From Spirosoma endbachense (lineage in GTDB: Bacteria; Bacteroidota; Bacteroidia; Cytophagales; Spirosomataceae): a stretch of DNA of 64,000 nucleotides. Below the pieces are notes generated by a model. It had not been told where the DNA came from and did no database searches. It worked only from the letters and a program-made list of their open reading frames with translations. The stretch lies in the NCBI RefSeq assembly GCF_010233585.1, contig NZ_CP045997.1, positions 3,373,779 through 3,437,778 of the forward strand, read 5' to 3'. Below are positions 8,452 through 19,200 of the stretch, piece by piece (the first letter of the stretch is position 1; each line of letters starts with the position of its first letter). The translations under genes were made by a program, and so were the position numbers.

Positions 8452-10470
8452 GTGCGGTTCTATATGTGTTTAGTCACTATTATCTTTCTTTTACTTTCGC
8501 ATCTTACTCAGGCACAGACCGACACACTTGATGACGGCGGAGTCGCCTGTCGGGCAGGTAAAGTTGGCTATTATGATCGATTAGCCACGAATCCTAAAGC
8601 GCGTATTGCCTATGCTGGCGATCCGACCATCGACGTTACCTATTATGGCCTTGATCTTTCTCTGACTCATACGCCAAATTACCTGAAGGGAGTAGCCACG
8701 ATTACCCTCAAAAGCACAACCTCAATCAGTAGTTTCTTTCTGGATCTGAACTCAACCACGATTCCAACAGGACAGGGATTACGCGTTGATTCCGTAAAAG
8801 CCGGTAACCAGAAACTCACCTATCAGCATGCACGAAATCAACTAACCATTACTCCTTCGCAACCATTAGCCACTGGGCAAGCCCTGACGTTAACTGTCTA
8901 CTATCAGGGCATTCCCAATAGCCGCGACTTAGGCACTTTTGTATTCAGCAAACACGAATCGACCGCCGATCCGGTAATCTGGAGTTTAAGCGAGCCTTAC
9001 GGTGCGCCGGACTGGTTCCCCTGCAAAGACACTCCCGGCGACAAAGCCGATTCGTCAGCGGTCAGCATTACGGCACCCGCCCGATTTGTATCCGTTTCCA
9101 ATGGAATCCTGATCGGCACCACCGACAACCCTGATGGCACCCGAACCTATCGCTGGCGAAACAGCTACCCAATTGCCCAATACCTGATCTCAATTGCGCT
9201 GACAAACTACGAGCGTTACGACACCCCGGCAACGCTCCCAACGGGTGGGCCACCATTACTAATTACCCACTACATTTATCCGGAAACCTTACCGAAGGTT
9301 AAAGCTGCCCTGAATCAGACACCCGCCATGATTCAGTTATTTACCGATCGTTTCGGGCCATACCCATTTTTGCGCGAAAAATATGGCCATGCCCAGATTG
9401 GCCTGAATACGGGTGGAATGGAGCATCAAACGATTTCATCGATGGAAGAGAGGGCGCTCACTCCGAATGTTATCGCTCATGAGTTGGCCCACCAATGGTT
9501 TGGCGACAAGATCACCTGCCGCGACTGGCAGAATATATGGCTTAATGAAGGATTTGCTTCTTATGCCGAAGCAATCTATGCCGAATCGACAACTGGAATG
9601 ACGGGATACCAAACGGCCATCACTAATTTCATGAATCGTGCCCGTAACGCCCGTGGCTCCATTTACGTCCAGAATATTACCAACTTCGGGAATATTTTCG
9701 ATGGTAACCGCACTTATGCAAAAGGAGCAACTGTCCTGCATATGCTCCGGGGTGTTGTGGGTGAGGAGACATTTTTCAAGATTCTTCGTGCATACGCAGC
9801 TTCACCAGCCGTTGCCTACAAATCGGCCGTAACAGACGATTTTCAGGCTGTTGCAGAACAGGTTTCTGGCCAAAAATTAGGCTATTTCTTCCAGCAGTGG
9901 ATTTACGGCGAAGGGTATCCAACCTACCGCGCTACGGCTTCGATCGTTAATGGGTCCCGTACAATACAACTACGGCTTGAACAACGAAATACGGTTGCCA
10001 CTAATCCTGCTTCGTTTACAATGCCGGTTCAAATACGGGTGCAATCGGCCTCAGGCGATACAACCGTAACAGTCTTTAACGATCAAGCCGATCAGATCTA
10101 TACTTTACCTACGCGCGGAGCGGTAACGGGCGTGTTGATAGATCCGGGCAATTTAATTCTGAAAACGGTAGAAACTGTTGTTCTATCCCCCATAACGGCG
10201 ATCAACGAACCCGTGTCGAGTCCAATACGCGTATACCCGAATCCAACAGCCGAAACGTTGACCATTGATTTTTCAGCTCAGTCGGCCGGGCCTGTCACAT
10301 TAACGCTGACGAACATGCTCGGGCAGCGGCTGCGAACCGAAACCGAGTCAATTCCCGGCTCTGGCGATTATTCCCGAACAGTTAATTTACGCGGGCTTCC
10401 GTCCGGGCGTTATATGCTTAAAATTGATCAAAAAAATAGTCAATCTACCCAAGTCGTTTTAATTCATTGA
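8452..10470 (+). CDS. Secreted M1-family metallopeptidase with T9SS sorting domain
   Basis: A 672-residue zinc aminopeptidase-like protein. The catalytic motif HELAHQW sits near residue 343, followed 18 residues later by NEGFASYAEAIY, supplying the third zinc ligand; LNTGGMEHQT corresponds to the M1 exopeptidase GxMEN region but reads GGMEH here. A signal peptide is present (FYMCLVTIIFLLLSHLTQAQ), and the last ~75 residues (VYPNPTAETLTIDFS onward, ending in a basic strand) form a type A Por secretion system sorting domain, so it should be exported by T9SS to the cell surface or medium. The start may be GTG 8452, which supplies the basic n-region, or ATG 8464. It probably degrades extracellular peptides. 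Confidence 0.92.
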   Translation: MRFYMCLVTIIFLLLSHLTQAQTDTLDDGGVACRAGKVGYYDRLATNPKARIAYAGDPTIDVTYYGLDLSLTHTPNYLKGVATITLKSTTSISSFFLDLNSTTIPTGQGLRVDSVKAGNQKLTYQHARNQLTITPSQPLATGQALTLTVYYQGIPNSRDLGTFVFSKHESTADPVIWSLSEPYGAPDWFPCKDTPGDKADSSAVSITAPARFVSVSNGILIGTTDNPDGTRTYRWRNSYPIAQYLISIALTNYERYDTPATLPTGGPPLLITHYIYPETLPKVKAALNQTPAMIQLFTDRFGPYPFLREKYGHAQIGLNTGGMEHQTISSMEERALTPNVIAHELAHQWFGDKITCRDWQNIWLNEGFASYAEAIYAESTTGMTGYQTAITNFMNRARNARGSIYVQNITNFGNIFDGNRTYAKGATVLHMLRGVVGEETFFKILRAYAASPAVAYKSAVTDDFQAVAEQVSGQKLGYFFQQWIYGEGYPTYRATASIVNGSRTIQLRLEQRNTVATNPASFTMPVQIRVQSASGDTTVTVFNDQADQIYTLPTRGAVTGVLIDPGNLILKTVETVVLSPITAINEPVSSPIRVYPNPTAETLTIDFSAQSAGPVTLTLTNMLGQRLRTETESIPGSGDYSRTVNLRGLPSGRYMLKIDQKNSQSTQVVLIH

Positions 10471-10485
10471 TTACTTTCGTGGACT

Positions 10486-10944
10486 ATGAAAAAGCGACTC
10501 GTTTTATTTCTATTGGTATGTATTGGCTTAACATCCGGTACACTTTTCGGCCAGGATAAACTTGGGATTATCCGGCACAATCACCTGGCTATTCACGTAA
10601 AAGATGTAGCGAAGAGTGCCATTTTTTACCGCGATGTTATGGGTTTAAAGCCAATTCCTGTTCCCGATAATTTGAAAGCGATCCGTGCCTGGTTCGATTT
10701 AGGTGATGGTCAGCAGATTCACCTCATGGACGGTCGAACAGAACAAATTACGCACGACAAAAACGGAAGCCATTTTGCGCTGTTTGTCGCAGATATTAGC
10801 AAGGCAGAACAATATCTGAAAGCCCAGAACATACCCTTTCACAAACAGGTGCGTTTCGATGGCGTGGTCCAGGTATACTTTTCTGACCTTGATGGCTATT
10901 TGTTTGAACTGAATGAAGGTAAAAAATTGACGCCAGGGTCCTGA
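10486..10944 (+). CDS. Exported VOC (glyoxalase/bleomycin-resistance fold) protein
   Basis: A 152-residue protein with a cleavable signal peptide (MKKRLVLFLLVCIGLTSGTL) followed by one vicinal-oxygen-chelate module of two beta-alpha-beta-beta-beta units. Putative metal ligands are in HNHLAIHVKD (His), DGQQIHLM, SHFALFVAD (His) and GYLFELNEG (Glu). The substrate is unknown; an extracytoplasmic location is unusual for a glyoxalase-type enzyme. It starts 15 nt after the M1 peptidase stop and is likely co-transcribed with it. Confidence 0.85.
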   Translation: MKKRLVLFLLVCIGLTSGTLFGQDKLGIIRHNHLAIHVKDVAKSAIFYRDVMGLKPIPVPDNLKAIRAWFDLGDGQQIHLMDGRTEQITHDKNGSHFALFVADISKAEQYLKAQNIPFHKQVRFDGVVQVYFSDLDGYLFELNEGKKLTPGS

Positions 10945-11259
10945 TCCGTTTGTCCCTGCCCGAATACTGTTACTGTTATACCATCAAGTTGCGTCGACGC
11001 ATAGCTCGATAGAAACTTGGTTATGGGCAATTTTCATTCATTTATTTAACGGTATTTCTGCTAAATAGGGCGATTAGAACCAAGTAACAACGCATTCATT
11101 ATCAACACAATGCCCAAAACGCTCATTGAGAGTGCCAGGGCATTTTTTTTAGGGCAAACAGTACGCATTTCTCCTGATTTTATTGTTTTTTTTATACCAA
11201 ATTTATAAATCCTGAAGTTCTATAGATGCGTATCTATCCTTAACTATACCGTAACCTTC
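10945..11259. other. Intergenic region with one terminator, no gene seen
   Basis: This AT-rich stretch separates the exported VOC gene from the PAS kinase. Apart from the terminator near 11109-11150 and an 8-bp inverted repeat (ACTTGGTT/AACCAAGT, about 50 nt apart), I see no ORF, RNA gene or clear promoter motif. Confidence 0.6.
11109..11150 (+). terminator. Intrinsic terminator downstream of the VOC gene
   Basis: AATGCCC and GGGCATT form the outer stem, CTC/GAG inside may extend it, and eight T residues follow. It ends the M1 peptidase / VOC unit, although it lies about 165 nt beyond the stop codon. Confidence 0.6.
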
Positions 11260-12864
11260 ATGAATCAACTATCTCCTTTTAATGCAGCTCCTCCTGGATT
11301 TGAGCTATCCACCGAAGAGCAGGCATTCCTTTGGCAACAGGTACTGGCTCATTCAATTAATGGATTAGTTGGTTTGATAGCCGTCCGTGAAGGTTCCTCT
11401 CCTGATGGGCCAATCATTAATTTTCAATATCATTTTGCGAACCAAACAGCACTGAAAGACACGTTTCCTGGTAGCCAGAGCGAAAAAACGGATATTATAG
11501 GGCGGTTATTGACTGATTTTTTCCCTTCCGTCCGTGAAACAAAACTCTGGCAAACCTACCTTAAGGTGATCGAAACAGGCGAAGCGCATCGCATCGAACA
11601 GAATTACAAGATTGACGATCGAGAGGTCTGGGTAGTTCAATCAGCTGCTCCATTTGGTCGGGATGGTCTATTGCTTTCCTATACCGAAACGAGTGATTTA
11701 CACCAGACTGCCCGCCGACTTGCCCGGCAAACTACGCTGCTCAATGGAGTTCTGAATTCATCGCCTAATGCCATTGTGGTGTTTGAAGCAGTTCGTAATG
11801 CTCAACAGGAAATTATTAATTTTAAAATAACACTCACGAATCGGCAGTTTGACGAACTTGTCGGGCAAGCTGATATGCGCTTTACGGGTCTGTTATTAAC
11901 CGATATCTATCCGCTTAAACCCCAGCGCATGGATCGATTGCGGCAAATGCTGGCCACTGACGAAACGATCCGGATTGAAGAATTTGTGCCAGCATTGGGC
12001 CGATGGTTCGATGTTACGCTGAATCACCTCAACGATGGCTTTGTGGCTACTGTTCAGGATATTACGACGGCCAAACAGATGCACCAGCAACTCGAAGTTA
12101 CGGTTCAGGAACTCCATCGTTCAAATCATAATCTGGAGCAATTTGCCTACGTAGCTTCACACGATTTGCAGGAGCCTTTGCGTAAGATTGTTTCCTTTGG
12201 CGATGTACTGAACGATCAGTTTGCCCATGAATTGAGCGAATCAGCAGCTGACCTGATCCGGCGAATGCAGACATCAGCCGGGCGCATGCGATCATTGGTA
12301 CAGGATTTACTGACTTTCTCCCGATTGTCGGGCAATTCAACTACGTTTGGCTTAGTGGATCTCAATCATCTGGTCGCATCGGTGGCCGACGATCTTGAAC
12401 TAACAATTTATGATCGAAAAGCCCAGTTGACGATTAATATCTTGCCAGCCGTTTGGGGTGATGCCTCTCTGCTTCGGCAATTATTCCAGAATTTATTAAG
12501 TAATGCGCTCAAGTTTCAGAATATCAATCCGACTGGCGGGCCAATACCTCCCCGAGTTAGTATTAGCGGTTACGTAGCCACTGAGTCTGAACTACCTGCG
12601 GCCTTATCCCAATCGGATGTGTCGCAGGCAGGTCGTCGTTTTGCCGTACTAACTGTTTCCGACAATGGTATTGGATTTGACGAACGGTACCTGGATCGCA
12701 TTTTCACTATTTTTCAACGGCTTCACGGACGGATGCAATATGCCGGAACAGGCATGGGTTTAGCTATCTGTAAAAAGGTAGTTGATATTCATGGCGGGCA
12801 TATTACAGCTACAAGCCAGGAAGGAAATGGAGCAACTTTCAGCATCTTCCTACCCATGATGTAG
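11260..12864 (+). CDS. PAS-domain sensor histidine kinase
   Basis: A 534-residue cytoplasmic histidine kinase with no membrane segment. Two PAS-like domains occupy about residues 20-145 and 160-275; a HisKA dimerisation domain follows with ASHDLQEPLRKI carrying the phosphorylated His. The HATPase domain has an N box (LLSNALKFQN), G1 (DNGIGFDE), F box (IFTIFQRLHGR) and G2 (GTGMGLAICKK). The SHDLQEPLR form of the H box is typical of phytochrome-like and multi-PAS kinases of Bacteroidota. No response regulator is adjacent; the next gene is a glycosyltransferase, so its partner is elsewhere. The ligand sensed by the PAS domains is unknown. Confidence 0.93.
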   Translation: MNQLSPFNAAPPGFELSTEEQAFLWQQVLAHSINGLVGLIAVREGSSPDGPIINFQYHFANQTALKDTFPGSQSEKTDIIGRLLTDFFPSVRETKLWQTYLKVIETGEAHRIEQNYKIDDREVWVVQSAAPFGRDGLLLSYTETSDLHQTARRLARQTTLLNGVLNSSPNAIVVFEAVRNAQQEIINFKITLTNRQFDELVGQADMRFTGLLLTDIYPLKPQRMDRLRQMLATDETIRIEEFVPALGRWFDVTLNHLNDGFVATVQDITTAKQMHQQLEVTVQELHRSNHNLEQFAYVASHDLQEPLRKIVSFGDVLNDQFAHELSESAADLIRRMQTSAGRMRSLVQDLLTFSRLSGNSTTFGLVDLNHLVASVADDLELTIYDRKAQLTINILPAVWGDASLLRQLFQNLLSNALKFQNINPTGGPIPPRVSISGYVATESELPAALSQSDVSQAGRRFAVLTVSDNGIGFDERYLDRIFTIFQRLHGRMQYAGTGMGLAICKKVVDIHGGHITATSQEGNGATFSIFLPMM

Positions 12865-12869
12865 GCCAC

Positions 12870-12892
12870 GGGAGTAGGCGCTGGCCACTCCC
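12870..12892 (+). terminator. Possible weak terminator after the PAS kinase
   Basis: GGGAGT pairs with ACTCCC across an 11-nt loop, 6 nt beyond the kinase stop codon. No strong T-run follows, so efficiency is doubtful. Confidence 0.35.
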
Positions 12893-13012
12893 TCAATTAA
12901 TTATTTCCCCAATCAACATTTCATATACGGTCAGGTTTTTTAAATTGGAGGAATATATGTCTAATCAAGTTCTGGTCAGACTATTCAATCAATTTTCTTC
13001 TACAACCTGTTT

Positions 13013-14227
13013 ATGGAAATAACGGAATCAACACCTGATTCAACGAAGGTAGTTAATCTATCCAGTCGGCAGCTCAACCCGGCTACAGTAAATCACAGTT
13101 CCACTTCATTCCCAGTCGATGATGTCCAGGATTTGATTTGTTTCTCTCACCTCCGCTGGAATTTTGTGTATCAGCGGCCTCAGCATTTGTTAAACCGGGC
13201 TACCAGAAACTACCGGGTCTGGTTTATTGAAGAGCCAATTTGGGGAGACCAGTTGACACTTACCCGTTGCCATCAAACCGATCGTCTGACGGTTCTGGTA
13301 CCTCATTTACCCCACGGAACCAAGCCTGCCGAAGCAATTCGCTTACAACGACAGTTGATCGATACCTTCATGGCGAATGAACGCATTAGCAACTTCATAG
13401 CCTGGTATTACACACCGATGGCTCTTCTGTTCAGTGACCATCTTACTCCCCGACTAACCGTTTATGACTGTATGGATGAGTTATCGGCATTTTGGGGAGC
13501 ACCCCCGCAATTGCTGGAACAGGAGAAACGGCTCATGGGGCGGGCCAATATTGTTTTTACTGGCGGACACAGCCTTTATGAAGCGAAATGTAATCGGCAT
13601 TCAGATGTATTTGCGTTTCCAAGCAGCATCGACTTTTCACATTTCTCAGTAGCTCGACAGCCACAGCCTGACCCGATCGATCAACAGGCATTACCCAGGC
13701 CACGTATTGGCTTCAGCGGTGTCATTGACGAACGATTCGATTATGAGCTTTTACGCGAACTCGCACAACGCCGACCACAGTGGCAGTTTATGCTGCTGGG
13801 TCCAATCGTCAAGATTAACCCGGCTATACTGCCCCGTAGCTCCAATGTACATTATCTGGGTATGAAGTCCTATAAAGACTTGCCCGCCTATTTCAGCAAC
13901 TGGGATGTTGCCATGCTGCCATTTGCCCTTAACAACTCGACCCGGTTTATTAGCCCGACTAAAACGCCTGAATACCTGGCGGCTGGCTTACCAGTCGTAT
14001 CAACGCCCATCCGCGACGTTGTACGAACGTATGGTAATGCCGACTTTGTACAAATTGCCGATTCGGCATCAGCCTTCGAATCAGCAATTGAAACAGCCCT
14101 TACGGGTGGACATCCAACGGATTGGACCGCCATTGACGAATTCCTCATGGAAAACTCCTGGGATCATACCTGGAGTGAAATGAACCGGCTTATCGTTGCA
14201 ACAATGAGCCTCTCTGTAGAGCAGTAG
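13013..14227 (+). CDS. GT-B glycosyltransferase (family 1/4 type)
   Basis: A 404-residue GT-B fold glycosyltransferase. The N-terminal half opens with DLICFSHLRWNFVYQRPQHL, a segment found in a subgroup of group 1 transferases, and includes VYDCMDELSAFWGAP. The C-terminal half shows RIGFSGVIDERFDYELLREL, WQFMLLGP and the donor-site region SPTKTPEYLAAGLPVVSTPI. Length is normal. It probably transfers a sugar from a nucleotide donor in exopolysaccharide or glycan assembly; the acceptor is unknown. It lies alone after the PAS kinase and converges on rqcH, sharing a perfect palindromic terminator with it. Confidence 0.88.
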   Translation: MEITESTPDSTKVVNLSSRQLNPATVNHSSTSFPVDDVQDLICFSHLRWNFVYQRPQHLLNRATRNYRVWFIEEPIWGDQLTLTRCHQTDRLTVLVPHLPHGTKPAEAIRLQRQLIDTFMANERISNFIAWYYTPMALLFSDHLTPRLTVYDCMDELSAFWGAPPQLLEQEKRLMGRANIVFTGGHSLYEAKCNRHSDVFAFPSSIDFSHFSVARQPQPDPIDQQALPRPRIGFSGVIDERFDYELLRELAQRRPQWQFMLLGPIVKINPAILPRSSNVHYLGMKSYKDLPAYFSNWDVAMLPFALNNSTRFISPTKTPEYLAAGLPVVSTPIRDVVRTYGNADFVQIADSASAFESAIETALTGGHPTDWTAIDEFLMENSWDHTWSEMNRLIVATMSLSVEQ

Positions 14228-14233
14228 TGATGC

Positions 14234-14269
14234 TCAGTACGTGAGCAATCCGGATTGCTCACGTACTGA
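14234..14269. terminator. Perfect 36-nt palindrome, bidirectional terminator
   Basis: TCAGTACGTGAGCAATCC is followed immediately by its exact reverse complement, filling the gap between two convergent stop codons (14227 on plus, 14271 on minus). A T-rich stretch follows on the plus strand. Perfect symmetry fits shared termination of the glycosyltransferase and rqcH transcripts. Confidence 0.75.
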
Positions 14270-14270
14270 T

Positions 14271-15947
14271 TTATTCTTTAGGTACGACCAGTATACTAGA
14301 TTCTTTCTCTACGATCACCTGCCCTTCAGCCAGCCCTTTTGGCTTACGAACGAATTTCTTAGGCGTCACAATAACCGGGCACAGGCTATCCGTTCGGCGT
14401 TTAGAGTACCAAGCGGCCAATTCAGCGGCCCGCTCGATCACGTTTTTAGGAAATGGCTTACCAGCCTGATGTTTTATAATAACATGTGAGCCAGCCACAT
14501 CGCGGGCATGAAGCCACAAATCGTCTTTATAGGCGTACTTCTGCGTTAATAAATCGTTGTTCCTGGCATTGCGCCCAATCAGAATTCGGAAATTATCCAC
14601 TGTAACTTCCTTAAAAAGCTGAATGGTGCCATCCTCATTTATTCCCTTGCCCGGCTGATCGCCCAGTAGATTATACTGTTTAGTATACCGGCGTAATTCT
14701 TTTAATGTCTGAATAGCTTCCAGATCGGTTTTTTGCCGATCAAGTCGAATAATTTCTTCCTCACGGGCCGTTACCTGTGCTGTTAGATAGTCTGCCTCCA
14801 GTTTCTCGTTCTTGGCTTTTCTGTAATAATTTTCGGCATTCTTCTGCGGACTTAGATCGGGCTTTAGTCTGATTGTAATCGGTTGATCACGATAAAAATC
14901 GACCAACGTTACCGTCTCAGGCGACTTCGTTCCTGAGCCTTTCGGAATGTCGTGTAAATTGGCCATTAGGATATGGCCTATTTCTTCATGGCTAGTCCCA
15001 TCCTCCCGATCAATCATTCGTTGAAGATTGACTTCAATTAGTGACTCAGCTCGTTTCCTCCTTTTTTCAAGTAATCGTAATAAATCCCCTTTTTCGCGCT
15101 CAAAGATGTTTAAGCCATTATAGGAGATAAAAAAGCGATTGGCAGCCTCTATCGGATTATCAAATTCACGCTGTATCTCGCCAAGGGGCACCAGGCTAAG
15201 GGTTGGTCTGTGATTTAGCCGGGTCAGGTAGTAGCGGGGTTGTTCAAGCTGGCGTAACGTTTGCTGAATTATTTCCCACTCTTCCTGTGGTCCTATCTTC
15301 TCTTCACGCCCTGCTTTTTGTTGCGAAATCCACTCATTTACTACTCTGCCAAATGTCGGAAAGAGTTTTCGGTAGTCGAATTCTGCCCGAACAAATGCCT
15401 CCCAGGATTGATCGATAGGCCGGTCAAAAGCGTCGAGTACGAGTTGCTGGTCAGCGGCTAGCTTCTGATTAAAGAGGTCAATAACTGCATTCTCGTGAAA
15501 GGCCAGCAAATTGGGTCGATTACCAAAAAACTTAAACAGCAACGTATAGTGATCCTCGAGCAAAATTGCCAGACAACGTTCGTTCAGAAAAAAACGAACA
15601 CTGACCACCGCTCGTCCGGGTCGATTGGCAGTAGCTTCTTCGGCAACATTGCTGGCTAATTGATCATGCTCATGTGTTCGCACAGGATTGATCACCTCCT
15701 CAAACAGGTCGATACTATTGGTCCGGGCGCGCTGCACTCGTTCCGGAAACAATAAACCCGAAAAGTCCGGGCGTAGTGTTGCCTTGATATAAAAGGGTTT
15801 ATAGTAATTCAGCCTCCCCTTCGCCTGAGCAAATACGAGCACGACTTCGTCGCGATCCTGACTAAAGCATTCGACAAATCGAAGCCCTGCTAACTGTATG
15901 TCAAGAGCAGGCGCAAGCTGGCGAAGAAAATAATAATTAGTATGCAT
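14271..15947 (-). CDS. rqcH: NFACT family protein, ribosome quality control factor RqcH/Rqc2
   Basis: A 558-residue protein from ATG 15947 (MHTNYYFLRQLAPALDIQLA); a start 11 codons upstream is possible but lacks homology. An NFACT-N domain comes first, then a helical/coiled-coil middle with KRRKRAESLIEVNLQRM and NAENYYRKAKNEKLEADYL, and a C-terminal NFACT-R (DUF814) domain with FRILIGRNARNNDLLTQKYA and DDLWLHARDVAGSHVIIK. RqcH binds stalled 60S/50S-nascent-chain complexes and adds C-terminal alanine tails that mark them for degradation; this is established for the bacterial family. Single gene, divergent from susC. Confidence 0.9.
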   Translation of the reverse strand: MHTNYYFLRQLAPALDIQLAGLRFVECFSQDRDEVVLVFAQAKGRLNYYKPFYIKATLRPDFSGLLFPERVQRARTNSIDLFEEVINPVRTHEHDQLASNVAEEATANRPGRAVVSVRFFLNERCLAILLEDHYTLLFKFFGNRPNLLAFHENAVIDLFNQKLAADQQLVLDAFDRPIDQSWEAFVRAEFDYRKLFPTFGRVVNEWISQQKAGREEKIGPQEEWEIIQQTLRQLEQPRYYLTRLNHRPTLSLVPLGEIQREFDNPIEAANRFFISYNGLNIFEREKGDLLRLLEKRRKRAESLIEVNLQRMIDREDGTSHEEIGHILMANLHDIPKGSGTKSPETVTLVDFYRDQPITIRLKPDLSPQKNAENYYRKAKNEKLEADYLTAQVTAREEEIIRLDRQKTDLEAIQTLKELRRYTKQYNLLGDQPGKGINEDGTIQLFKEVTVDNFRILIGRNARNNDLLTQKYAYKDDLWLHARDVAGSHVIIKHQAGKPFPKNVIERAAELAAWYSKRRTDSLCPVIVTPKKFVRKPKGLAEGQVIVEKESSILVVPKE

Positions 15948-16258
15948 AAGTTGACAAAGGTAAACCGTCAAAACAGCCAATCCTCGGCCCTTCTGCCACC
16001 TTCTGAAATATTTTATTAGAAATTTTAAAAATTCATTGATAGTGCATTATCTATACCTACTATATAGTAATTGATTGTTTTTCAGGTATTTGCAAAAATA
16101 CAATAAGTGATATTACCTAGAATTTGTACTTCGCGAAGGCCGATACGCTAAATTTTATTCTGATTCTACTTTGGAATATGATTAAACAGCTATAATATTT
16201 GTAAGATTATTTTCTCTATAGAATTAGTACAACCCTTTAAACCAATTTTTGCCAACCT
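15948..16258. other. Divergent intergenic region between rqcH and susC
   Basis: AT-rich region carrying the putative susC promoter at 16170-16201. On the minus strand a TACCTTTG element (15962-15955) lies just before the rqcH ATG and could serve as its -7 box, giving a nearly leaderless mRNA, but the -33 spacing is poor. No gene seen. Confidence 0.5.
16170..16201 (+). promoter_or_regulatory. Putative susC promoter (TTTG-N19-TAATATTTG)
   Basis: TTTG at 16170-16173, a 19-nt spacer, then TAATATTTG. The -7 element has one extra base relative to TAnnTTTG. A roughly 50-nt leader would precede the susC ATG. Confidence 0.5.
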
Positions 16259-19200
16259 ATGAAGTCAACACTTTACAGACTTCTGCATGCCTCAATTTTA
16301 GGTGCAGTCATGCTGCTGTGGAGCTTAAATGCTTCCGCTCAAGACCGTCGGGTGACGGGTAAAGTCACCGGCGCAGATGGACCAGTTCCAGGTGCCAACG
16401 TCGTTCTGAAAGGAACAACTACGGGTACCGCCACCGATGCAAATGGTGCTTACAGTTTGAATGTTCGGGGTGCTGCCCCGATAATCGTTATTTCCGCGAT
16501 TGGTTTTAAAACGCAGGAGGTAACCGTGGGTAATCGCACGGCCGTAGACGTTACGCTTGAGGACGAATCCACCGCCCTGAGCGAAGTAGTAGTAACGGGT
16601 TATTCGACCGAAAATCGCCGGGATGTTACCGGTGCTGTTTCGACCGTTAAGCCAGCACAACTTAAAGTTGTTCCCTCAACAAACGTTGAGCAACAGCTAC
16701 AGGGTCGTGTTGCCGGGGTAACCGTTATCACAAACGGACAGCCTGGTACGACCAGCCAGGTTCGGGTTCGGGGCTTTGGCTCCTTTGGTGGTAACCAGCC
16801 TTTATATGTTGTCGATGGTGTTCCTACCCAGACTTCTCAGTTCATTGCACCAGATGACATCGAAACAACCACCGTACTGAAAGATGCCGCTTCGGCTTCT
16901 ATTTATGGAGCGCGTGCTGCGGCTGGGGTTATTGTTTTAACGACCAAGAAAGGTCAGCGCCGGGCCCAAAAACTAAGCGTTAGTTACGATGGATTATACG
17001 GTGTTACAGATCCAGGACACGGTCCCAAAATTTTGACTCCGCAAGAACAAGCCGATTGGACATGGCAGGCTCGCAAAAATGATAATTTCCAGACCGGCAC
17101 CCCTATTGGACCGGATAGTTTTACGGGTATTTCCAGTAATCAGTATGGCACCGGTCAGACTCCAGTTCTACCCGATTACATCCTGGTAGGCGGCCGGTCA
17201 GGTCTGGCTGCCAGTAGTGTTGATTTAGCTGCTGAAAAACTAAAATACAATACCGACCCAGCCAACGGAGCTATTTACAATGTTATAGCCGCCAACAAGC
17301 AAGGTACAGACTGGTATAAGGAAATTACCCACGTAGCTCCACTGACCCGGCATACATTAGGCTTTTCGGGAGGCACCGAATCCAGCCGTTACTACATCAG
17401 CGTTGGTGTACAACAGCAGTCAGGGATTATCACCTATAACAATTTCTCTCGTTACAACTTCCGGGCAAACACGGAATTTGACATTACGAAGAAATTACGT
17501 TTTGGTGAAAACATCCAGTTTGCCTATGTCTCGGCAACGGGTCTACAGGGCGGCACCGGGGGATTACTTGGTAACAACACCAACAACAACTCGAGTGTAT
17601 CGTCTGATGAAAATGACATTCTGTTAGCTTTCCGGATGCCACCAATCATTCCGGTTTATAACGCGTTTGGTGGTTATGCAGGAACGGCTGCTCCTGGTTT
17701 CAACAATGCACGGAACCCAGTAGCTAACCGGATTGCAGCTGCCAATAACAAAAACTTCACGGTGTTTGGCTTTGGTAATGCTTACTTAGAGTACGATGTT
17801 ATTCCAGCATTAACACTCCGCAGTAGCATCGGTGGCACGTACTTCAGTAATTACAGCAATAACTACTCACGTGCCCAGTACGAAAACTCCGAGAATAATA
17901 CGAACTATACCTATAGCGAAGGCTCGAACGTTGGCTTAGCCTGGACGTTTACCAATACGGCCTCTTACAAGCAAAAATTCGGCATTCACGATGTTAGCGC
18001 TTTAGCAGGTATCGAAGCCCTGAATACAGGAAAAGGTCGGGGTGTTAGTGGTTCGGGTTTAAACCCCTTCATAACCGATCCAAACTACGTAACGATCAGT
18101 ACAACCACTCCAGGAGCTACGCGCCAGGTTGGTAGTTATTATAGCTTAGGCAACAATTTCTACTCGCTGTTTGGCCAACTCAAGTATACCTACAATGATA
18201 AATACATTGTGACAGGAGTTGTTCGTCGTGATGGTTCGTCGCAGTTTGGTGCCAACAATCGGTATGGGGTTTTCCCGGCGGCTTCGGTAGCCTGGCGGCT
18301 TTCGTCGGAGGATTTCATGAAAAACCTCCCCTGGGTATCCGATCTGAAAATTCGGGGCGGTTATGGATTGATGGGTAACTCAAATTACCTGAGCTCTACC
18401 AACCAGTATAACCTTTTTGCCTCTAACGCAGGGAATGGTTATGACATTGGCGGTGCCAATACATCAATCTCTCCTGGTTTCTTCCGGAGCCAGATTGGTA
18501 ATGCCAATGCTAAATGGGAAACCAGCGTCACGTCTAACATCGGTATCGATGGAGCGTTTTTCAACAATAAATTAGAAGTTGTACTCGATCTGTGGCAAAA
18601 AGATACCAAGGATCTGCTTTATCCGCTGGCTCTTCCTGGTGTAGTGGGTGTACGTGCCAATGCCCCTTATGTTAACGTTGCCAGTATGCGTAACAAAGGG
18701 ATTGACCTCTTAATTACAACACGTGGCAACATTACCGGCGACCTGAACTATGAGGTTACGGCCATTGGTAGTATTCTGGATAACAAAATCACGGCTATTG
18801 CTCCATCGGTTCCCTATTTTACGGGTGGTGGTACACGCCTGGGTACTCCTGTTGTTCGGAATGAGCCTGGTCATGATCTGTCTTCGTTCTATGGCTATAA
18901 AGTTATTGGTTTGTTCAATAGCAAAGAGGAAGTTGCTGCTGCTCCAACACAAGATGGTAAAGCTCCTGGCCGTTTCCGCTACGCCGATACGAATAACGAT
19001 GGCAAGATCGACGACAATGACCGGCAGTATCTGGGTAGCCCGATTCCTAAATTTACGGGTAGTTTAACGCTGACTCTGAAATACAAAGGATTCGATCTGA
19101 ACACAAACCTGTATGCATCGTTGGGCAATAAGATCTTTAACAACCAACGCTGGTTTACAGATTTCTATCCTTCATTTACGGGAGCTGCGGTTAGCGCTCG